From an uncultured Bacteroidales bacterium (GTDB taxonomy: Bacteria; Bacteroidota; Bacteroidia; Bacteroidales; UBA932), in the NCBI GenBank assembly GCA_947305045.1, contig CAMZCW010000137.1, positions 1 to 6,371 on the forward strand: a stretch of 6,371 nucleotides of DNA, written 5' to 3'. Shown here piece by piece: positions 1-5,748 of this stretch. The position numbers and the translations under genes were made by a program. Below the pieces are notes generated by a model. That model worked only from the letters and a program-made list of their open reading frames with translations. It did no database searches and was not told the origin of the DNA. Position 1 is the first letter of the stretch. Every line of letters starts with the position of its first letter.

Positions 1-7
1 GGGACTG

Positions 8-38
8 CAAAGGTAGTAACTATTTTTTAATCCGCAAA
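8..38 (-). promoter_or_regulatory. Bacteroidota-type promoter for a gene beyond the left edge
   Basis: On the minus strand TTTG (35-38) is followed after exactly 19 bp by TACCTTTG (8-15). This matches the Bacteroidota vegetative promoter, TTTG at -33 and TAnnTTTG at -7 separated by about 19-21 bp. Transcription would start within the first few bases of the window and run left, out of it, so the controlled gene is not visible. The -33 box lies only 7 bp past the pepT stop codon, so the next transcription unit starts right behind this operon. The spacer is A+T-rich. The motif match is seen directly; its activity is inferred. Confidence 0.75.
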
Positions 39-45
39 TTTTTTT

Positions 46-1275
46 TCAATTTTTTTCTGCGGCAAATAGCGTAATCAGATTCAGAATGACCTCAGAGGCC
101 TTTTCCATGCTCTTCAGGGGCACATATTCCATTTTCCCGTGGAAATTGAGTCCTCCGGCAAAAATATTGGGACAGGGCAGGCCTTTGAAGGAAAGGTTGG
201 CTCCGTCCGTTCCGCCACGGATAGGCTGAATTTTGGGCTTGACGCCTGCCATTTCCATGGCCTTGATGGCCTTTTCAATAATATGGTAGTGAGGCTCCAC
301 TTGCGCGCGCATATTATAATAGGAGTCTTTCACCTCCAACTGCACGGTCCCCTCCCCATATTTGGCATTCATAAACGCAGCCACCTTGGCAATGAGTTCC
401 TTCTTGGCCTGGAACTTTTCCTGGTCATGGTCGCGGATGATATAGGCAAAATCGGCTTCCTCCACGGCGCCCTTGAAAGAAATCAGGTGGAAAAAGCCCT
501 CGTAACCCTCCGTGTATTCCGGACGCTGTTCCACCGGCAGCAGGCTGTTGAATTCCTGGCCGATAAGGATAGCATTGCGCATTTTGCCTTTGGCCGTACC
601 CGGGTGCACGTTGCGGCCCTGGATATGCACCTTGGCGCTGGCGGCGTTGAAATTCTCGAACTCCAGCTCGCCAATCTCACCGCCATCCATGGTATAGGCA
701 TAATCGGCCCCGAAACGCTTGACGTCGAACTTGACTACCCCGCGGCCGATTTCCTCGTCCGGGGTAAAGCCAATTTTCACCGGACCATGCTTGAACTCGG
801 GATGTTCCACCATGTACTGGACGGCCGTCATGATTTCCGCTATGCCGGCTTTGTCATCGGCCCCCAGCAACGTGGTGCCGTCGGTGGTGATGAGCGTTTC
901 GCCCACGTAGTGCAACATTTCCGGGAATTCTTCCGGCTTAAGCTGCAGGCCTGGCACACCCTTAAGGTCGATGGCACCGCCGTCGTACTTCTCTATAATC
1001 TGCGGCTTTACATCCTTTCCGGAGGCATCCGGTGCGGTGTCCACATGGGCGATAAAGCCCACGGCCGGCACGCCCTCCCCTACATTGGAAGGGAGGGAGG
1101 CCATCACATAGCCATACTCGTCCAGCGTCACCTCCACACCCCTGGCGGCGAGCTCATCCCGCAGCATCTTGAGCAGGTCCCATTCCTTAGCCGCCGAGGG
1201 CTGGCTCTCACTGTCTTCGTTGCTCTGCGTGTCCACTGACACATAGCGCAAAAATCGGTCAAGTATCTTTTCCAT
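46..1275 (-). CDS. pepT: Peptidase T (zinc aminotripeptidase, M20B family)
   Basis: Cytosolic metallopeptidase that removes the N-terminal residue from tripeptides. The 409 aa match the usual PepT length, and the co-catalytic zinc site is complete: H77 and D79 in AHVDTAPD, bridging D140 in LLGADDKAG, catalytic E174 and metal ligand E175 in TPDEEIG, D197 in TMDGGE, and H379 near the C terminus in GGLNFHGKMEY. The lid/dimerisation region holds NVHPGTAKGKM (about 222-232), as in other PepT proteins, and PIRGGTDGA (351-359) is also typical. The ATG at 1273-1275 overlaps the stop of the OPT transporter gene (TAATG). No Shine-Dalgarno sequence is visible, only an A-rich leader, so translation is probably coupled to the transporter. 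The product would finish degrading peptides imported by the OPT protein. The gene ends in an A-rich tract with TGA at 46-48 and no clear intrinsic terminator. No lesions seen. PepT is separated from other M20 peptidases by the motif set and length. Confidence 0.97.
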   Translation of the reverse strand: MEKILDRFLRYVSVDTQSNEDSESQPSAAKEWDLLKMLRDELAARGVEVTLDEYGYVMASLPSNVGEGVPAVGFIAHVDTAPDASGKDVKPQIIEKYDGGAIDLKGVPGLQLKPEEFPEMLHYVGETLITTDGTTLLGADDKAGIAEIMTAVQYMVEHPEFKHGPVKIGFTPDEEIGRGVVKFDVKRFGADYAYTMDGGEIGELEFENFNAASAKVHIQGRNVHPGTAKGKMRNAILIGQEFNSLLPVEQRPEYTEGYEGFFHLISFKGAVEEADFAYIIRDHDQEKFQAKKELIAKVAAFMNAKYGEGTVQLEVKDSYYNMRAQVEPHYHIIEKAIKAMEMAGVKPKIQPIRGGTDGANLSFKGLPCPNIFAGGLNFHGKMEYVPLKSMEKASEVILNLITLFAAEKN

Positions 1276-1277
1276 TA
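1273..1277 (-). promoter_or_regulatory. TAATG stop-start overlap (OPT/pepT)
   Basis: The TAA stop of the OPT transporter gene (1275-1277) shares one base with the ATG of pepT (1273-1275). Upstream, the mRNA reads GAAAACAGAAAAATAATG, which is A-rich without a Shine-Dalgarno core. This arrangement usually means termination-reinitiation coupling and supports the pepT start chosen. Coupling is inferred from the geometry. Confidence 0.7.
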
Positions 1278-3245
1278 TTTTTCTGTTTTCATGGATGCAT
1301 AAATCATATAGCCGATAAGGGCCAGGAACGGGACGATGGCAACCGCCTCACCATAGGAAGCGGCCCATTCCGCAAGATAAAGGTCCACATTGGCAAACTT
1401 GAGAATGGCGCTCACCACGCCCATCAGGGCACCGCCGGCAATGAAACCGGAAGCGATGAGCGTCCCTTTCTCCTGTCGGGCGCTATTCACGGCAGCGTCC
1501 TTGCTGCGGGTGCTCACATACCAGGAAATGGCGCCGCCCACCAGCAGCGGAAGGTTCAGGTCGATGGGGATGAACATACCCAGCGCAAACGGCAGGGCCG
1601 GCACTTTGCAGAAATTCAAGACCAGCGCAATGACTGCACCGATCCCGTACAGCAGCCAGGGTGCGCCGCCGCCGGAGAACATGGGCTGGATAACCGCCGC
1701 CATGGCATTGGCCTGCGGGGCCACCAGGGCATTATCGCCGGTAAAACCATAGGTTTTGTTCAGGACCAGCATGACGCCGCATACGGTAACGGCACTCACC
1801 GCCACGCCCAGGAACTTCCAGCCTTCCTGCACCTTGGGCGTAGAGCCAATCCAGTAACCAATCTTGAGGTCCGTGATAAAGCTGCCGGCAACCGACAGCG
1901 CCGTGCAAACCACACCGCCGATAATGAGCGCCGCAGCCATGCCGGTATTGCCCTTCAGGCCCACCGCCACCAGAATGAGCGAGGCGATAATCAGAGTCAT
2001 CAGCGTCATGCCGCTCACCGGATTGGAACCTACGATGGCAATGGCATTGGCCGCCACGGTGGTGAACAGGAAGCTCACAACCGCCACCACAAGAAGGCCG
2101 ATAAGCGCCTGCCAGACATTGTTCACCACCCCGCCAAAGGCAAAGAACGCGAAAATGCACAGAAGGGCGATGACCACGCCGAAGACGATGGTCTTCATGG
2201 GAAGGTCTTCCTCCGTACGCAGCGTCTTCCCGGCATCCGCACCCGGCTTGCGCTTGAACTCGCTCACCGCCAGCCCCGCTGCGCTTTTAATGACGCCAAA
2301 ACTCTTTACAATGCCGATGATACCGGCCGTGGCAATGCCGCCAATGCCGATATGCCGGGCATAATCCTTGAAAATCTGCTCCGGAGCCATGTCGCCAATA
2401 GCGGTCGTGACGCCCGTATGCATAAGGTCGATGACATCGGCTCCCCAGATGAGGTTCATCAGCGGAATAATCACCAGCCACACCAGCAGCGAGCCGCAGC
2501 AGATGATGAAGGAATATTTGAGGCCGATGATATAGCCCAGGCCCAGCACGGCAGCGCCGGTATTCATCTTGAGCACCACTTTGGCCTTGTCCGCAAGGGT
2601 GGCGCCCCAGCCCATGACCGTAGTGGAGATGGTTTCCGCCCAGGTGCCGAAGGTGGCGACGGCAAAGTCATACAGACCGCCGATGAGCCCGGCCGTGATG
2701 AGGGTTGTGGCACTGGAACCGCCACTTTCCCCGCTAATGAGGACCTGCGTGGTGGCCGTTGCCTCCGGGAAAGGATATTTCCCGTGCATCTCCTTTACAA
2801 AGTACTTCCGGAACGGGATGAGGAACAGGATACCCAGCACGCCGCCCAGCAGGGAGCTCAGGACCATTTGCCAGAAACCCACCTCCACGCCCAGGATATA
2901 GATGGCCGGGAGGGTGAAGATGGCACCGGCCACCACAGCGCCGCTGCAGCCGCCGATGCTCTGGATAATCACATTTTGCGGGAGTCCCTGCTTGAGTCCC
3001 AGGGCGCCCGTGAGCCCCACCGCAATGATGGCAATGGGGATAGCCGCTTCAAATACCTGGCCCACCTTGAGGCCCAGATAAGCCGCAGCAGCGCTGAACA
3101 GAATCACCATTAAAATACCAAGGGCCACCGAATAAGGGGTGGCCTCGGCATATTTTTGCTTCGGGTCAAGGATAGGTTGGTACTCCTCGCCCGGTTTGAG
3201 CTCCCGGTGTGCGTTTTCCGGGAGACTCACCTGCTGCCTGTCCAT
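1275..3245 (-). CDS. OPT family oligopeptide transporter
   Basis: Polytopic inner-membrane protein of 656 aa, of the prokaryotic OPT (oligopeptide transporter) family. These are secondary transporters; characterised relatives carry short peptides or, in the YSL branch, metal-chelate complexes. The sequence shows a short hydrophilic cytosolic N terminus (about 1-35), then many hydrophobic helices: roughly 38-55, 67-84, 92-119, 124-145, 180-198, 230-262, 298-318, 350-372, 377-406, 410-429, 434-455, 477-495, 529-546, 549-575, 594-616 and 633-650. Family-typical stretches include AAYLGLKVGQVFEAAIP (54-70), NVIIQSIGGCSGAVVAGAIF (91-110), KYPFPEATA (156-164) and GSNPVSGMTLMT (406-417). The ATG lies 1 nt after the STAS stop, and AGGAAA sits 6 nt upstream inside a strong hairpin. 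The following pepT overlaps its stop, which favours a peptide substrate over metal chelates. That is a context inference; substrate cannot be read from sequence. Confidence 0.93.
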   Translation of the reverse strand: MDRQQVSLPENAHRELKPGEEYQPILDPKQKYAEATPYSVALGILMVILFSAAAAYLGLKVGQVFEAAIPIAIIAVGLTGALGLKQGLPQNVIIQSIGGCSGAVVAGAIFTLPAIYILGVEVGFWQMVLSSLLGGVLGILFLIPFRKYFVKEMHGKYPFPEATATTQVLISGESGGSSATTLITAGLIGGLYDFAVATFGTWAETISTTVMGWGATLADKAKVVLKMNTGAAVLGLGYIIGLKYSFIICCGSLLVWLVIIPLMNLIWGADVIDLMHTGVTTAIGDMAPEQIFKDYARHIGIGGIATAGIIGIVKSFGVIKSAAGLAVSEFKRKPGADAGKTLRTEEDLPMKTIVFGVVIALLCIFAFFAFGGVVNNVWQALIGLLVVAVVSFLFTTVAANAIAIVGSNPVSGMTLMTLIIASLILVAVGLKGNTGMAAALIIGGVVCTALSVAGSFITDLKIGYWIGSTPKVQEGWKFLGVAVSAVTVCGVMLVLNKTYGFTGDNALVAPQANAMAAVIQPMFSGGGAPWLLYGIGAVIALVLNFCKVPALPFALGMFIPIDLNLPLLVGGAISWYVSTRSKDAAVNSARQEKGTLIASGFIAGGALMGVVSAILKFANVDLYLAEWAASYGEAVAIVPFLALIGYMIYASMKTEK

Positions 3246-3246
3246 T

Positions 3247-3555
3247 TTAGCTTTCCTGAATCTCGAACAGATTCAGGAAACCGGTCATCATGAAGACCTG
3301 GCGGATTTCCGGGGTGATGTCACGGACAATCACCTTGCCGCCCTTTGCTGCGGCGGCCTTGCGCACGGTCAGGAAAATACGCAGACCGGAGCTGCTGATG
3401 TAGGCCAGGTCCTTGCAATCCAGGACCAGGGTCTTGTCGGCATTGTCAATCAGGGGCTGAAGGGCGGTAGCCACTTCCTGTGAAACAGCGGTGTCCAGAC
3501 GACCTGCCAGGGCGGCGGTCATCACATTGTCTTTTTCAGTAATTTTTACTTCCAT
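3247..3555 (-). CDS. STAS-domain anti-sigma factor antagonist (SpoIIAA/RsbV-like)
   Basis: Small cytosolic switch protein of 102 aa, the usual length for single-domain STAS antagonists. In this family the unphosphorylated form binds an anti-sigma or other ATPase-kinase partner; the kinase phosphorylates a serine and a PP2C phosphatase removes the phosphate. The fold is recognisable: beta strands at the N terminus, GRLDTAVSQEV (18-28), LVLDCKDLAYISSSGLRIFL (43-62) and VIVRDITPEIRQVFMMTG (75-92). S55 in ISSSGL aligns with phosphoserine S58 of B. subtilis SpoIIAA. The usual Asp before the serine is replaced by S54, as in other YISS-type antagonists. It begins 4 nt after the stop of the dCache-SpoIIE gene and has no visible Shine-Dalgarno. 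It is very likely the substrate of both enzymatic domains of that upstream protein. Its partner target is unknown, since no sigma or anti-sigma gene is in view. Confidence 0.94.
   Translation of the reverse strand: MEVKITEKDNVMTAALAGRLDTAVSQEVATALQPLIDNADKTLVLDCKDLAYISSSGLRIFLTVRKAAAAKGGKVIVRDITPEIRQVFMMTGFLNLFEIQES
3252..3280 (-). promoter_or_regulatory. Perfect 12-bp hairpin masking the OPT ribosome-binding site
   Basis: On the mRNA strand TTTCCTGAATCT (from 3280 to 3269) is followed by the loop GTTCG and the exact complement AGATTCAGGAAA (3263 to 3252). The stem is 12 bp with no mismatch. The 3' arm ends in AGGAAA, the only Shine-Dalgarno-like purine run upstream of the OPT ATG (3243-3245), 6 nt away. 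The hairpin covers the last codons of the STAS gene (FLNLFEIQES), so a ribosome completing STAS would melt it and expose the site. No U-run follows, so it is not an intrinsic terminator. The repeat is seen directly; the coupling role is inferred, and Shine-Dalgarno use is often weak in Bacteroidota. Confidence 0.6.
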
Positions 3556-3559
3556 GGTA

Positions 3560-5734
3560 TTAAGCTAGTTTTTTTGTCATCGAAAGAATGTTCTTGCCAT
3601 CATCGCTACGGGTGTACTTTACCTCGTCCATGATGTTCCGGACCAGGAAAATGCCCAGGCCGCCGATGGGCCGGTCCTCCACGTCCAGGGTAATATCGGC
3701 ATCCGGAGCGGCGGTAGGGTCGAACGGAGTACCATTATCCGACAGGATGAACTCCATGGAGTCCTTCCGGATAATCGCTTCCAGTTCTACCAGGCCATCC
3801 GAGCCTTTGGGGTAGGCATACATGATTACGTTGGATACGGCCTCTTCCAGGGCCAGGTTCAAGCTCATGGTGAGCCCTACGTCCAGGTGGGCGAGGTCCG
3901 CAACCGCTTCCACAAACTCCGCCAGCTGGGGAATTTGCTGAATGTCGTTATGGAGGATCAGGTGACGTTCCGTCTCCTCCGATTTCCGGCTGTTCATAAA
4001 GCGTATGTATAACATGGTTAAATCGTCACTCTGCGGGGCGCCATTCGCGAAAGCATGTACGGCAGTACGCACCTCTTCAATCAGTTCGCGGCTAACCACG
4101 CCTGCCTTCAGCGTTTTCATCATCCGGTCTTCGCCAAAGAGTTCCTGCTCCGGATTCTCAGCCTCGTTCAGCCCATCCGTATATAGGAACAAGCCTGCCC
4201 CGCACTCCAGATCCGCTTCCTGCTCCACGAAGTTCATGCCCGGCATAATGCCCAGCGGCAGGTTAGGAACCACCGGCAGGTCTGCGTTGGAACCCTCCTG
4301 TACCAGAACAGGCGCATTATGACCGGCGTTGCAATAACGCAGGTGGCCGTTTTTCAGATCCAGCACGCCGCAGAAGAAGGTTACGAACATGTTGGATTCA
4401 TTCATGTCCGACATGCTGTCGTTCATGGTGGTGACAATGCGCTGCGGGCTCATCTCGTGCGCGCTGACCGTACGGAAGAGACTGCGCGAGACAGCCATTA
4501 CCAGCGAGGCCGGAACGCCCTTGCCGCTCACATCGCCAATGCAGAAGAAGAGTTTGTCGTCGCGGATGTAAAAGTCATACAGGTCTCCGCCCACTTCCTT
4601 GGCGGGCACCACGGCTGCAAACATGTCTATGTCGCCCCGTTCCGGATAAGGCGGGAAAATCTTGGGAATCATGGACATCTGGATGCCGCGGGCCACCTTG
4701 AGCTCTCCCTCCATCTTGTGCTTGTTCTCCTCAATCTGGTTCATGTCCCGCTGGTTCTTGATGGTATGGTACAGAATGAGGATAATCATGCCGATACCCA
4801 GGATCATCAGCAGGGACACAATCCGGCCCAGGCGCTCGATGCTGCCATAAATCTCGTTGTGGGGAACGACGATGGACATGGCCCACCCCGTGCGTTCCAC
4901 CGAATCGAAGAACATGTAATGTACTTTACCTTCAAATTTGAAGGTTGTATTGCCGGCATGGCCGGAGAGCATGGAACGGTTGAGGGAATTGAAGGTGGAC
5001 GAATCACTGCTGCTGGCCGCCAGGTCATGCACCGTATGGCGCATCACCAGTGTCTCTGCCGGGCACACCATGATTTGGCCGGAGCGGCTCACCACCATGC
5101 TGAAGGCCGACGGGTACACCTGCACGCTCCCCACCAGCTCCGTGAGCCAGTCAAGGGAGACATCGGCCGTAAACACGGCGGCCACACGGCCTTTTTTGTC
5201 CGTTACAGGGATGGAGTAAGTGGTCATGAGCATGTTGCCGCCGCCCTCGTCAAAATAAGGCTCCGACCAGTACCCGCCGCGTAGTTCCAGCGGCTTCACG
5301 AACCATTCCTGATGTTTATAGTCGTATTCCTCGGTTGCAAGGGTGGAGGTAAGGATACTCCCGTCCTTCTCATAGGAATACGGAGCCAGATTTTTTTCCA
5401 CCAGGGCCACCGTAGAACCGCAAATGACCGGATTGGTCCCGACCAGGCGGATGGTAATGGCCACCAGGCTGTCCGGACGGTTCAACTGCTGTTGAACGCT
5501 CCAAAGGCTGTTGCGCACCGCCGTTTCCACCTGGTCCACCACGTTGGAGATATGAAGTTCGGTGGCGGCCAGCTGACCCTCTGCCCGGCGCGTTGCCTCT
5601 TCCGAGAGAATATGCCGGGAGTAGAAATACTGCAGCACTGCCGTAGCCTCCAATGTAATTACGGCAACGATAACAATGAGCAGACCCTGCCTGGCCGCCT
5701 TTTGGGTTACGGAATCCAATTCTTTCTTTGCCAT
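3560..5734 (-). CDS. dCache sensor with SpoIIE/PP2C phosphatase and HATPase (anti-sigma kinase-like) domains
   Basis: A 724-aa inner-membrane signalling protein. Order: TM1 (about 17-37), periplasmic double-Cache domain (about 42-300, with YWSEPYF at 155-161 and TADVSLDWL at 189-197), TM2 (about 306-324), a short charged helical linker (325-350), a PP2C/SpoIIE phosphatase (about 350-580) and a C-terminal HATPase_c_2 domain (about 590-724). Phosphatase metal residues are present: D384 in GGDLYD, D401 in IGDVSGKG, D520 in LYTDG and D571 in QSDD. The ATPase has an N-box with E631 and N635 (EEAVSN), matching E46/N50 of SpoIIAB, plus DNGTPFD (666-672) and GGLG (691-694). No HAMP domain is apparent. 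The chain could thus both phosphorylate and dephosphorylate the STAS protein encoded 4 nt downstream, tuned by a periplasmic ligand. The start overlaps the previous gene (TGATG) with AAAGGA 8 nt upstream. Domain identity is firm; the substrate is inferred. Confidence 0.95.
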   Translation of the reverse strand: MAKKELDSVTQKAARQGLLIVIVAVITLEATAVLQYFYSRHILSEEATRRAEGQLAATELHISNVVDQVETAVRNSLWSVQQQLNRPDSLVAITIRLVGTNPVICGSTVALVEKNLAPYSYEKDGSILTSTLATEEYDYKHQEWFVKPLELRGGYWSEPYFDEGGGNMLMTTYSIPVTDKKGRVAAVFTADVSLDWLTELVGSVQVYPSAFSMVVSRSGQIMVCPAETLVMRHTVHDLAASSSDSSTFNSLNRSMLSGHAGNTTFKFEGKVHYMFFDSVERTGWAMSIVVPHNEIYGSIERLGRIVSLLMILGIGMIILILYHTIKNQRDMNQIEENKHKMEGELKVARGIQMSMIPKIFPPYPERGDIDMFAAVVPAKEVGGDLYDFYIRDDKLFFCIGDVSGKGVPASLVMAVSRSLFRTVSAHEMSPQRIVTTMNDSMSDMNESNMFVTFFCGVLDLKNGHLRYCNAGHNAPVLVQEGSNADLPVVPNLPLGIMPGMNFVEQEADLECGAGLFLYTDGLNEAENPEQELFGEDRMMKTLKAGVVSRELIEEVRTAVHAFANGAPQSDDLTMLYIRFMNSRKSEETERHLILHNDIQQIPQLAEFVEAVADLAHLDVGLTMSLNLALEEAVSNVIMYAYPKGSDGLVELEAIIRKDSMEFILSDNGTPFDPTAAPDADITLDVEDRPIGGLGIFLVRNIMDEVKYTRSDDGKNILSMTKKLA
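4928..4945. repeat. 18-bp perfect palindrome inside the dCache-coding region
   Basis: ACCTTCAAATTTGAAGGT reads identically on both strands. It lies within codons for TTFKFEG (about residues 263-269) of the sensor protein. It has no spacer and sits mid-gene, so it may be a chance result of codon content; no function is claimed. Confidence 0.5.
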
Positions 5735-5748
5735 CAGATAATTCCTTT
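5732..5748 (-). promoter_or_regulatory. TGATG overlap and Shine-Dalgarno-like AAAGGA for the sensor gene
   Basis: The TGA stop of the phosphotransferase gene (5734-5736) shares one base with the ATG of the dCache-SpoIIE gene (5732-5734). AAAGGA lies on the mRNA strand at 5743-5748, 8 nt before the ATG, inside the last codons of the phosphotransferase. This is the best-placed ribosome-binding sequence in the cluster not hidden in a hairpin. It fixes the start of the sensor gene and points to translational coupling. Confidence 0.7.

Noticed and set aside
139..1239. Long plus-strand open frame (366 codons) antisense to pepT
   Set aside because: It lies wholly over pepT, which has a complete active site and family length. 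The antisense product is His/Leu/Gly-rich without a recognisable domain, as expected for a shadow frame in G+C-rich DNA.
2352..3113. Plus-strand open frame (253 codons) antisense to the OPT gene
   Set aside because: Its composition (rich in His, Asp, Glu, Gln, Gly) is that of a mirror of hydrophobic codons, and it has no motif or supporting promoter.
3151..3158. Plus-strand TATTTTTG resembling a Bacteroidota -7 box
   Set aside because: It has no TTTG at the -33 distance and would point antisense within the OPT gene with no plus-strand gene to serve.
3252..3280. Hairpin as a rho-independent terminator between the STAS and OPT genes
   Set aside because: The stem is followed by GCTAAAATGG with no U-run, and the next gene starts within 6 nt, so a termination role is unlikely.
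3562..3575. A7 run near the end of the sensor gene as a programmed frameshift site joining it to STAS
   Set aside because: The codons fit a slippery heptamer, but a -1 shift reaches a stop soon after and misses the STAS frame, and a +1 shift meets TAG at once. No fusion product results.
4319..5284. Plus-strand open frame (321 codons) antisense to the sensor gene
   Set aside because: Same shadow pattern: His/Val/Ala-rich, no domain, fully inside a confident gene.
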